In this document: positions 1-7,261 of the stretch, in pieces | Numbering within the stretch: the first letter of the stretch is position 1 | Layout: each line of letters begins with the position of its first letter | Source of the DNA: Planctomycetaceae bacterium | GTDB taxonomy: Bacteria > Planctomycetota > Planctomycetia > Pirellulales > Thermoguttaceae | Length of the DNA stretch: 8,689 nt | Reading direction: 5' to 3' | Assembly (NCBI GenBank): GCA_031282385.1 | Contig: JAITDV010000164.1 | Coordinates: 1 to 8,689, forward strand | Notes under the pieces: generated by a model | What the model was told of the DNA's origin: nothing | Seen by the model: only the letters and a program-made list of their open reading frames with translations | Database searches by the model: none | Translations under genes and position numbers: made by a program

Positions 1-3
1 TTT

Positions 4-32
4 AACCAGTTCATACTTTAATTTTCTTTTTG
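4..32. repeat. Half-site of the dispersed inverted-repeat element (left end only)
   Basis: The segment AGTTCATACTTTAATTTTC (8-26) closely matches the left ends of the complete elements at 7156 and 8107. No matching right end (GAACAGT) is visible about 95 bp further on, so this is either a truncated copy or one too diverged to recognise. It lies in the non-coding stretch beyond the 3' end of uvrA. Confidence 0.5.
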
Positions 33-154
33 GTAAAGAGTAAATCACAAAAGCAAACAGAATTTTCAGGAATGAAAAGTAGACCTTTTCTCTAACCGAA
101 AAATACATCAACGCAACAAAAAACCTACAACGAAAAACCGCCTTTAACTCCTCC

Positions 155-250
155 GAGACCACCCCTAACCCCTCCGAAGGAAAGGAATAAGAATATGCCT
201 CCGAGTGAGGTGAATAATTCCCCTCCTTCGGAGGGGTCAGGGGTGGTCTC
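155..250. repeat. GC-rich fold-back, REP-like inverted doublet
   Basis: Two 27-nt arms, 155-181 and 224-250, are reverse complements of each other with one mismatch (position 168 region, TA versus TG), separated by 42 nt. The second arm begins inside a small perfect hairpin of its own, CCCTCC-TTC-GGAGGG (221-235). The central spacer contains a further short stem, CCTC (198-201) with GAGG (207-210). The GC-rich arms contrast sharply with the AT-rich surroundings. The motif (CCCCTCC-GAAGG with a flanking CCACCCCT) is of the kind seen in repetitive extragenic palindromes in many bacterial genomes. It sits just past the uvrA stop and could stabilise or end that transcript, but there is no T-run directly after the stem, so a terminator role is inference. 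Confidence 0.75.
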
Positions 251-295
251 CTACAGGTTAGCGAAAAGGTCTAGTATATTTCAAATTTTTTAGTT

Positions 296-3200
296 TTATG
301 ATTTTGTGATTTTTGAGGGGCATTTTTGTGATTGAGTTATTGAGATTCTTCTGTTTTTTGGGATTGGTATTTGTTTTTTACCGCTTAAATATACACCGGT
401 AACAGAGTTTTTTTGTTTTAGGATTTGTTCCGGCGTGCCTTGTGCTACAATTTCTCCACCATATCTGCCCGCATTTGGACCGAAATCCAAAACTTGATCA
501 GCACACAAAATTACATCTTTGTCATGCTCGACAACAATTAACGTGTTGCCCAAGTCCCGCAACTTTTTCAACGCTTCCACTAACCGACTGTTGTCACGCG
601 GATGCAAACCAATTGTCGGTTCATCCAACACATAAAGTACACCAACAAGACCGCTTCCGATTTGTGCTGCTAATCTAATTCGTTGCGTTTCTCCGCCTGA
701 TAATGTTGGTGCGGATCGCGACAACGTTAAATAATCCAACCCGACATCAATCAAAAATTGCAATCTGTTTAAAATTTCTACCAACAAATCACCCGCAACT
801 TGCCGCTCTACATCCGTCAACTTCCAACCGCGAAAAATCTCTATCAATTTACCCAACGGAAATCGGCAAATTTGATCTATTGTATATCCAATCAATCGTA
901 CCGCCGACACATCATCCCGCAACTTACTACCCAAACAAACCGCACACTCAACATCATCCAAAACCATATCTTCCACCCCGCGAAAAGAAGGTACAAGACG
1001 AGACGCTTCCTCCGCCGAAGCATAAAGTCCTTTGTATTGAAACGAAAAATTCGCCGTCCCCAACCACTCTACGCCAACATTTTCTGTATCGGTATTTTTT
1101 TCATTGTTTTTTCCTTTGTTGTTTTTTGTTTTTGATACAGTTTTTTTTGCAGATTTTTTAGGAGATTTTTTGTTTGTTTCTATCGGCGCCATTTCAAATT
1201 TGACATGAAATTCTTGATCACCGGTTCCATGATAAATCAATCTGCGATGTCTTGCGTCAAGTTGTTCAAACGGAATATCAATTGGAATTCCTGTCTCTTC
1301 CGTAAAAACTTTTAACATTGCCCCGCCAATAACCGATTTTGCGTCGGGAAATAAATTCACTGCCCCTTCCGCCAATGTCAACTTCGGATCACTCAAAAAC
1401 ACCACCGGATTGGCGCCTTTTTGCACTCCCAAGCCTTCACAATTCGGACACCAACCGAGCGGCGAATTAGCCGAAAAATGATGCGGCGTAAGCCGTTCAA
1501 AACTACGTCCGCAACACTCACACGCAAGATGTTGACTATGAACCGAACGCCGCCATTTTGATTCCTCGACTTTCTCATCAACTTCAATTACGTGCACAAC
1601 TCCATGACCAATCTCTAACGCACTCTCTACACTATCAGCTATACGAATTCTGCCGGATTGATCATCCCGCAACACCACCCGATCAATCACCAATTCAATA
1701 TCATGCCGCCGACGCCTGTCTATATCAGGTAAACTATTGCCCGAATCATCAAGAGAATACAAAACACCATCTACACGCACACGGCTAAATCCCTCAGAAC
1801 GAAACCGCTTCCAAAGATCACCATACATCTGACCAACCTCAATATTTATCGGCGCAGCAATAAGCAAACGTCCCAAAACCGGCATTGACATTATTTTCGC
1901 AATAATCTCATCAAGCGTCTGCGTACCAACCGGAATATTACACTCCGGACAATAAGATACCCCAAGCCTTGCAAATAACACACGCAAATAATCCTGCACC
2001 TCCGTAATCGTACCAACTGTACTACGCGGTGAATGCGAAACTGCCTTTTGCTCTATCGCAATTGCCGGCGATAAACCCTCTATATGTTCAACTCTCGGCT
2101 TCTGCAATTGACCAATAAATTGACGCGCATAACTTGATAAACTCTCTACATAACGACGTTGACCTTCAGCATAAATCGTGTCCATTGCAAGAGACGATTT
2201 GCCGCTGCCGCTCGGTCCCGCGCAAATTGTCAACTTGTCTCGCGGAATCTCAACAGAAATATTTTTAAGATTATGTTCCGCCGCACCGCGAACAATTACC
2301 GCATCAATTTTTCTTTTTGGTTGCGGATATTGCGGTTTGTCTGGAACGGTTGTTATGGTTGAAGGCAATTTTGGTACGTAGTTATCTTGTGCGAATTTTT
2401 TATTGAAATATTTTTTCAACGCTCTACCCGTATGCGAATTTTCACATTGAACAATCATTTCCGGCGTTCCAACCGCAACAATTTGTCCGCCCTCATCGCC
2501 GCCCTCCAATCCAAGATCAATAATCCAATCCGCCGTCTTGATAACATCAAGATTATGTTCAACAACAAGCACCGTATTGCCCGCATCAACAAATTCATGT
2601 AAAACTCCAAGCAACATTTTTATATCAGCAAAATGCAAGCCCGTTGTAGGTTCATCCAACAAATACAAGGTTTTGCCCGTACTCCTTTTGACCAATTCCC
2701 GCGCAAGTTTTATTCGTTGCGCTTCGCCGCCGGACAATGTTGGAGAAGGTTGTCCCAATCTCATGTAACCGAGACCAACACGATTAAGCATCGATAAATA
2801 ATGTTTTATCTTCGGATGATTTTCAAAATGTTCAATTGCTTCTTCCACATCCATATTCAGAATTTGATCAATTGACTTGCCCTTGTAACGAATTGCAAGA
2901 GTTTCGCGGTTAAATCGGCGTCCTTGACACGCCGGACAAGTCACATAAACATCCGCAAGAAAATCCATCTCCAATTTTTGCGTACCTCTGCCTTCACAAG
3001 CCTCACATTGTCCGCCTTTAATATTGAAACTAAACCGACCAGGCCCGTAACCTTTGAGCTTCGCCTCTGGAATCTCCGCAAAAAGAGTACGGATTTCGTC
3101 AAAAACTTTGATATACGTTGCAGGATTAGAATGAGACCCGCGACCGATTGGAGATTGATCAATATCGATCATCTTGTCAAGTTGATCAATTCCTTCAATT

Positions 3201-5404
3201 CCGCGATGAATTCCTGGATTGCCATAACCATGGTTCAAATCACGATTCAATCCCTCAACAAGAATGTCGTTGACCAAAGAACTCTTGCCCGAACCGCTCA
3301 CTCCAGTTACACAAACAAAAACGCCCAACGGAATTTCAACATCAATGTTTTTAAGATTATTATGTTCCGCTCCACGAATAATTATCTTTCGCGCGGCAGA
3401 AACTTGACGCCGTTGTTGCGGAATTGGAATAGACTCTTCGCCGCGTAAATACTTCAACGTAAGCGAATCCGACGAACCGGAAATTATTTTGTCCGGTCCC
3501 AAAATATTCGAAACAACTTTACCGCCATGAACACCTGGACCAGGTCCAAAATCAACAAGCATATCCGCCGCCCGCATCGTGTCCTCGTCATGTTCAACAA
3601 CTATTACCGTGTTGCCAAGATCACGCAACTTCGCAAGTGTTGCTAACAACCGATCATTGTCCCGCGGATGTAAACCAATCGACGGCTCATCCAAAATATA
3701 CAAAACCCCAACCAATCCGCTGCCTATTTGACTTGCTAACCTGATACGTTGCATTTCACCGCCAGAAAGTGTCGGAGCCGTCCGCCCAAGCGTAAGATAC
3801 TCAAGACCAACATTGACAAGAAAACCAAGCCTGCCGCGTATCTCCTTCAACGCCTCCACCGCAATCTTCTTGCCCGTATCCGTCAACACTAAATCTGAAA
3901 AGAATTTTTGTAACGAATTTATCGGCAACTTGCACAAATCCGGTAACGATAAATTTCTCTCCGCAAATTCTTCTGAAGCAGTTTCAAGTTTAAATGATCG
4001 CGATTGTTCGTTTAATCGGTCTCCGTTACAATAACTACATTTCATTGTCCGCATATATTTTTCCATCTCAAGACGCTGCATTTTACTTTTCGTCTCGTGA
4101 AATTGTGCAAGCATTTGAGGAATAATTCCCGCAAATTGACCGCCCCATTTGTGATCCGATAAACCATTGCGCCAAGTATAAGTAATATGCAAATCTCCCG
4201 TTCCCCATAACAACGCACGTTGAATTTCGGGGTTAAGCTCTTCCCATGCAGTCTCAAGAACAGTATGCAACGGAAGATTATGAAATTTTTCCAACGCCTC
4301 CGCAATTCCTTGAAATATATGCCTACGCCAACGTCCAAGATCACGCCACTTGCCAATAGGAACAACACAACCTTGCTGAAATGATTTCGATTTGTCTGGA
4401 ATTAATAAATCCGGATCAAACGAATGAACTTCACCCAAACCGTCACACTTCGGACACATTCCGCGCGGCGTATTAAAACTGAACAACTGCGGACTCGGAG
4501 GTTCAAAACTTATGTTGCAATCTGTACAAGCATAATTCGCAGAAAGCGATATTCCTGTTGATAGATTTTTTGTAACGGAAAATGAATGTTGCGCAGATTC
4601 GGATAAATCGGATAACTTTGATTTCAATTTACTTTTTTGTTTCGGTTCAATTGAATCGGTTTTTTGCTCTTCTCCCGACTGTTCAGAAATATCGCCCGCA
4701 ATAATTATATGACCATTGCCAATCGCCAACGCACGCTCAACCGATTCCGCAAGTCTGTTGCGACCAACCGCCCCCGTTTGAACCAGACGATCAATAATAA
4801 CTTCAATATCATGCCGCATCTGACGATCAAGTTGCAAATTGTCTTTCAAACGCACAACTTGACCGTCAACTCTTGCACGAGTGTAACCTTGACGTATAAG
4901 GTCTGCAAATAAATCCTTAAATTCGCCTTTTTGACCGCGAATAATCGGAGCCAGTATCAACAATCTCGTGTTTTCGGGAATTGTTTCAATTTGGTCTATA
5001 ATTTGTTGGCGGGTTTGTGCCGAAATCGGTTTACCGCATTTAGGGCAATATCCTACTGCAACTCGCGCAAAAAGAACACGGAGAAAATCATATATTTCCG
5101 TAATAGTGCCTACTGTACTTCGCATATTTTGACCGGCGGATTTTTGCGAAATAGAAATTGACGGACTCAATCCGCAGATCAAATCAACATCAGGTTTAGG
5201 TAATTGCCCAAGAAATTGACGCGCATAACTTGACAAACTCTCAATATAACGACGTTGCCCCTCTGCATAAAGAGTATCAAAAGCTAATGAACTCTTGCCC
5301 GAACCACTGACCCCAGTAAAACAAATCAACTTATTACGAGGCAAAATAAGATCAACATCACATAAATTATGCTCACGCGCTCCATTGATAATAATATCAG
5401 ACAT
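296..5404 (-). CDS. uvrA: Excinuclease ABC subunit UvrA, enlarged three-module fusion (1702 aa)
   Basis: UvrA is the damage-sensing ATPase of nucleotide excision repair; it loads UvrB onto lesions in the cytoplasm. Residues 1-1000 form a complete UvrA: Walker A GVSGSGKS (31-38), zinc-type pairs C120/C123 and C293/C296 with C317/C320, signature LSGGE (546-550), Walker B LDEPS (571-575); then a second ATPase with Walker A (701-708), the CxxC pairs C800/C803 and C823/C826 of the DNA-contacting finger, LSGGE (890-894) and LDEPT (916-920). After a linker (about 1001-1033) comes an extra N-terminal-type module: GPSGSGKS (1063-1070), C1152/C1155, C1296/C1299 with C1319/C1322, LSGGE (1568-1572), LDEPT (1593-1597). 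The protein ends at the IPIP linker that normally precedes the second module, so a fourth ATPase is absent. A Lys/Asn-rich insert lies at about 1411-1440. A usual UvrA is about 940 aa. The ATG at 5404 fits the family N-terminus; no clear Shine-Dalgarno precedes it. Confidence 0.97.
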   Translation of the reverse strand: MSDIIINGAREHNLCDVDLILPRNKLICFTGVSGSGKSSLAFDTLYAEGQRRYIESLSSYARQFLGQLPKPDVDLICGLSPSISISQKSAGQNMRSTVGTITEIYDFLRVLFARVAVGYCPKCGKPISAQTRQQIIDQIETIPENTRLLILAPIIRGQKGEFKDLFADLIRQGYTRARVDGQVVRLKDNLQLDRQMRHDIEVIIDRLVQTGAVGRNRLAESVERALAIGNGHIIIAGDISEQSGEEQKTDSIEPKQKSKLKSKLSDLSESAQHSFSVTKNLSTGISLSANYACTDCNISFEPPSPQLFSFNTPRGMCPKCDGLGEVHSFDPDLLIPDKSKSFQQGCVVPIGKWRDLGRWRRHIFQGIAEALEKFHNLPLHTVLETAWEELNPEIQRALLWGTGDLHITYTWRNGLSDHKWGGQFAGIIPQMLAQFHETKSKMQRLEMEKYMRTMKCSYCNGDRLNEQSRSFKLETASEEFAERNLSLPDLCKLPINSLQKFFSDLVLTDTGKKIAVEALKEIRGRLGFLVNVGLEYLTLGRTAPTLSGGEMQRIRLASQIGSGLVGVLYILDEPSIGLHPRDNDRLLATLAKLRDLGNTVIVVEHDEDTMRAADMLVDFGPGPGVHGGKVVSNILGPDKIISGSSDSLTLKYLRGEESIPIPQQRRQVSAARKIIIRGAEHNNLKNIDVEIPLGVFVCVTGVSGSGKSSLVNDILVEGLNRDLNHGYGNPGIHRGIEGIDQLDKMIDIDQSPIGRGSHSNPATYIKVFDEIRTLFAEIPEAKLKGYGPGRFSFNIKGGQCEACEGRGTQKLEMDFLADVYVTCPACQGRRFNRETLAIRYKGKSIDQILNMDVEEAIEHFENHPKIKHYLSMLNRVGLGYMRLGQPSPTLSGGEAQRIKLARELVKRSTGKTLYLLDEPTTGLHFADIKMLLGVLHEFVDAGNTVLVVEHNLDVIKTADWIIDLGLEGGDEGGQIVAVGTPEMIVQCENSHTGRALKKYFNKKFAQDNYVPKLPSTITTVPDKPQYPQPKRKIDAVIVRGAAEHNLKNISVEIPRDKLTICAGPSGSGKSSLAMDTIYAEGQRRYVESLSSYARQFIGQLQKPRVEHIEGLSPAIAIEQKAVSHSPRSTVGTITEVQDYLRVLFARLGVSYCPECNIPVGTQTLDEIIAKIMSMPVLGRLLIAAPINIEVGQMYGDLWKRFRSEGFSRVRVDGVLYSLDDSGNSLPDIDRRRRHDIELVIDRVVLRDDQSGRIRIADSVESALEIGHGVVHVIEVDEKVEESKWRRSVHSQHLACECCGRSFERLTPHHFSANSPLGWCPNCEGLGVQKGANPVVFLSDPKLTLAEGAVNLFPDAKSVIGGAMLKVFTEETGIPIDIPFEQLDARHRRLIYHGTGDQEFHVKFEMAPIETNKKSPKKSAKKTVSKTKNNKGKNNEKNTDTENVGVEWLGTANFSFQYKGLYASAEEASRLVPSFRGVEDMVLDDVECAVCLGSKLRDDVSAVRLIGYTIDQICRFPLGKLIEIFRGWKLTDVERQVAGDLLVEILNRLQFLIDVGLDYLTLSRSAPTLSGGETQRIRLAAQIGSGLVGVLYVLDEPTIGLHPRDNSRLVEALKKLRDLGNTLIVVEHDKDVILCADQVLDFGPNAGRYGGEIVAQGTPEQILKQKNSVTGVYLSGKKQIPIPKNRRISITQSQKCPSKITKS

Positions 5405-5423
5405 AATGAAATTTGAAATTTAA

Positions 5424-5520
5424 ATTATTCACACGTTAAATTACATTTGCAACCGCCTGCTTACCTGTTGGAAAGCGGACTTTAACGCTCGTGAGGCACG
5501 CAATTTATAGCACGAACAGT
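5424..5520. repeat. Dispersed inverted-repeat element, ~97 bp copy (MITE-like)
   Basis: The left end ATTATTCACACGTTAAATT (5424-5442) and the right end, read in reverse complement as ACTGTTCGTGCTATAAATT, match at 11 of 19 positions (inspection). The interior shares blocks with the copy at 8107-8201: ACCGCC, TTACCT, GGAAAGC, ACGCTC, then CAATTTATAG. The element fills nearly all of the rsmG-uvrA gap: its right end is 26 bp from the rsmG stop and its left end 19 bp from the uvrA start, so the uvrA 5' leader probably runs through it. No ORF is contained in it. Confidence 0.75.
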
Positions 5521-5546
5521 ATAGTAACTATCCTGCGGTTGAATAG

Positions 5547-6422
5547 TTATGATTTTTTTCTTGTTGTTTTTTTACGATGTGGGGATTTGCGGGGGTTGTG
5601 TTTTTCTGAATTTTCGTGTTTTGGGAAAAATACTTTATGTTTATCAATAATTTTATCTAGTTGCTCGAAATCATCTTTTCGGCAAATTTGCAAAACAACA
5701 CTCATTGCCGATGTAGATTTATTTTCGGTTTCATCAGGTTCGGTTGATTTGGATTCGGTTATAGTTGGATAGTTTTTTAAAACGCGAAGTGCAAGTTTAT
5801 TCATTAAATTGTAATGTCGCGCTTCACCTCTTTCATTGATCCAATTGGGACCTTTGATCAAAAGCAATCTATCAAAAAGAGTCCAGTAAGGGCTGAATAT
5901 GCGGAGTAGCTGCATTAATTTTGCAACAGCTCTGATGGTCAATGTTGTGAATCTTGCGAATTCAGGTTTTGGGTCTTGAGGTTGGTTTTGTGTTTTATTT
6001 TTTGGCGTGAATTTTTTATTTTTTTGTGTAACACAAGCGGCAAGAATGGATTCAGCTTTGGCGTGATGAACAATAACATTAAGATTCAAGTCGTTGACAA
6101 TTTCACTCAACGCCAATGCTTTTTTGCCGGTAGAATCACAGAGTTCAATATGGAGATCAGGACGAATTATTTTCAAGATAATACCGGGAACGCCGCCACC
6201 AGAACCTACATCAAGTACTCGTTCATTTTCACGCAAAAATTCAGAAATCGCAAGCGAATCAACAACATCACGCGAAACAAACCGATCATAATTCATGTGC
6301 CGTGTAAGATTGAAACAGCTATTCCAATCCCAAAGAAGTTGACAATATGCGTCGAGTTGTTCCGTTTGTTTTTTAGGCAAAGAAATATTGTAATGCTTAA
6401 GTGATTCGTGTAATGATTCCAT
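5547..6422 (-). CDS. rsmG: 16S rRNA (guanine-N7) methyltransferase RsmG (GidB)
   Basis: RsmG methylates N7 of a guanine in the 530 loop of 16S rRNA (G527 in E. coli) using S-adenosylmethionine. From the chosen start the protein is 291 aa. The family signs are FNLTR (37-41), the SAM-binding loop VLDVGSGGGVPGI (69-81), an acidic strand end followed by LCDSTGKK (94-101), and TIRAVA (162-167) followed by IKG (189-191). It is longer than the roughly 207-aa E. coli enzyme because of a hydrophilic Lys/Gln/Pro insert at about 134-157, a Ser/Thr/Glu-rich insert near 222-238 and a basic tail at 274-291. The frame stays open upstream to an ATG at 6560, but that stretch runs through an inverted-repeat element and has no family similarity. 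I therefore chose the ATG at 6422 (MESLHESL), which matches the usual N-terminus. No good Shine-Dalgarno precedes either start. Confidence 0.93.
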   Translation of the reverse strand: MESLHESLKHYNISLPKKQTEQLDAYCQLLWDWNSCFNLTRHMNYDRFVSRDVVDSLAISEFLRENERVLDVGSGGGVPGIILKIIRPDLHIELCDSTGKKALALSEIVNDLNLNVIVHHAKAESILAACVTQKNKKFTPKNKTQNQPQDPKPEFARFTTLTIRAVAKLMQLLRIFSPYWTLFDRLLLIKGPNWINERGEARHYNLMNKLALRVLKNYPTITESKSTEPDETENKSTSAMSVVLQICRKDDFEQLDKIIDKHKVFFPKHENSEKHNPRKSPHRKKTTRKKS

Positions 6423-6724
6423 AAAGGACAGATTATTGTTATTATTTGGAGCAATGTCCAAAGCTATGTTACTGTTCGTAATATAAATTACGTTGCTCAA
6501 AGAGCATAAATTATAGTACGAACAGTATATTAAAAATTTTTGAACGGAAAATAAGGACAAAAGGACGCGTTTAGCAGTTTTGTTGGTACTAATGGGAAAC
6601 TTGATAAATGAGGGTTGGTTACTTTAGAGTGCCGTGTTTTTGTCTGTTTCGTTCCTATTTCTCTGACCCTTTTTCCTAAACAATTTAATCCCGCAACTGA
6701 ATAGTTATGTTATCTGATTGTTAT
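6423..6724. other. Intergenic gap between the osmC-family gene and rsmG
   Basis: This 302-bp stretch contains the 56-bp inverted-repeat element at 6471-6526. The rest, about 6527-6724, is AT-rich with no credible ORF, tRNA or hairpin terminator that I can see. The 11-mer GAATAGTTATG at 6699-6709, just beyond the osmC-family stop, recurs at 5541-5551 at the end of rsmG; its meaning is unknown and it may be chance. Confidence 0.6.
6471..6526. repeat. Short near-palindromic copy of the dispersed inverted-repeat element (56 bp)
   Basis: The left end 6471-6489 and the reverse complement of the right end 6508-6526 agree at 17 of 19 positions, both beginning ACTGTTCGTA. The centre holds GCTC-AAA-GAGC (6495-6505), so nearly the whole element can fold into one hairpin. 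The right part corresponds to the subterminal part of the ~97-bp copies (GCTC near an AATTATAGTACGAACAGT end), so it looks like an internally deleted form. It lies 48 bp upstream of the rsmG start. Read on the minus strand, the right end contains a perfect TATAAT (6515 to 6510), a possible -10 box, but no convincing -35 was found at the usual distance. Confidence 0.8.
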
Positions 6725-7123
6725 CTAATTTGAGACAACATTAACTCTGATGTTTGGATTTAGGCTGTTGTAAACTGGGCAAGTTTTGAGATACGCAAGA
6801 TACGTAGGCCGATCCTCTGCCGGAACAGTGTTGGGGAAAGTAAATTTCACGCTAATTTCAATTATGCGCCGCGGATCAACTCCCATTGTTTTTGTAATTT
6901 CTACAGTTGTTCCGGCGATTGACTTACTTTGCGACTCTGCATATTTTCCCATGATTGTAACTGCGCACGCACCTAGCGAACTTGCAAAAAAATCTGTCGG
7001 CGAAAAACCGCGGCCTTTACCGCCATTGTCAATCGGTAAATCTGTAATTACCTCTGCCACATTATCGCTGTGCTTCAACGTCGTTTGACCATCGCCTTTA
7101 TATGTACATAAAAAAGTTGTCAT
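6725..7123 (-). CDS. OsmC/Ohr-family thiol peroxidase-like protein
   Basis: The OsmC/Ohr family reduces organic or inorganic hydroperoxides with a pair of cysteines, as a homodimer in the cytoplasm. Here, in 132 aa, are the family core GGKGRGFSPTDFFASSLGAC with Cys53, and the second cysteine in KTCPVYNSL (Cys115). An Arg in the GGKGRG segment may be the one that activates the cysteine, but I did not verify this. Length is usual for the family. The start at 7123 (MTTFLCTYKG) is favoured over the in-frame ATG at 7150 because a GGAGA sequence lies about 8 nt upstream of it. The gene stands alone between purQ and rsmG, with a gap on both sides. The sequence does not tell whether it acts on peroxides in this organism; many OsmC-like paralogues have unknown substrates, so no specific symbol is given. 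Confidence 0.88.
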   Translation of the reverse strand: MTTFLCTYKGDGQTTLKHSDNVAEVITDLPIDNGGKGRGFSPTDFFASSLGACAVTIMGKYAESQSKSIAGTTVEITKTMGVDPRRIIEISVKFTFPNTVPAEDRPTYLAYLKTCPVYNSLNPNIRVNVVSN

Positions 7124-7131
7124 AATTTTTT

Positions 7132-7136
7132 CTCCA
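7132..7136 (-). promoter_or_regulatory. Ribosome binding site of the osmC-family gene
   Basis: On the minus strand GGAGA lies 8 nt before the ATG at 7123. It decides the start, because the in-frame ATG at 7150 lies upstream of it. It is the only clear Shine-Dalgarno sequence among the four complete genes here. Confidence 0.7.
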
Positions 7137-7155
7137 ATAATTAAATACATTTGAA

Positions 7156-7252
7156 ACCGTTCATACTTTAATTTCCTTTATCTACGCTCATTTTTCCTGT
7201 TTTCCAATCAGGCAAACTTGCGGGGATTATTGAAAAATAAAATTTGAACAAG
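7156..7252. repeat. Dispersed inverted-repeat element, diverged ~97 bp copy
   Basis: The left end ACCGTTCATACTTTAATTTC matches the ends at 8107 and at position 8. The right end is degraded to AAATTTGAACAAG (7240-7252). The spacing between ends is 97 bp, the same as for the copy at 5424. Interior words, read on the minus strand, are TTTGCCTGATTGGAAAACAGG-like and then GAGCGTA. These align better with the other copies when this one is reversed, so it may lie in the opposite orientation. It begins 9 bp beyond the purQ stop and ends about 33 bp before the osmC-family start. Confidence 0.55.
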
Positions 7253-7261
7253 TTAAATTTG

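Noticed and set aside
1..295. A missing fourth UvrA module encoded after a frameshift downstream of the uvrA stop
   Set aside because: The region contains no Walker A, zinc-finger or LSGGE-like coding in any frame; it is filled by AT-rich sequence and the GC-rich fold-back.
703..1161. Plus-strand ORF of 152 codons and other plus-strand ORFs within 296-5404
   Set aside because: They lie antisense to the well-conserved uvrA, encode biased low-complexity proteins and have no recognisable domain.
5525..5549. Seven-bp stem TAACTAT/ATAGTTA at the rsmG stop as a terminator
   Set aside because: The stem is AT-only with an 11-nt loop and no T-run follows it on the minus strand, so it would be too weak for an intrinsic terminator.
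5976..6404. Plus-strand ORF of 142 codons opposite rsmG
   Set aside because: It is a shadow of the rsmG frame, without ribosome binding site or domain features.
6423..6560. A 46-codon N-terminal extension of RsmG starting at ATG 6560
   Set aside because: The stretch is largely the inverted-repeat element and an Asn run, shows no similarity to the family, and the normal RsmG N-terminus begins at the ATG at 6422.
7124..7150. Earlier start of the osmC-family gene at ATG 7150
   Set aside because: The Shine-Dalgarno sequence lies between this ATG and the one at 7123, which also gives the usual family N-terminus.
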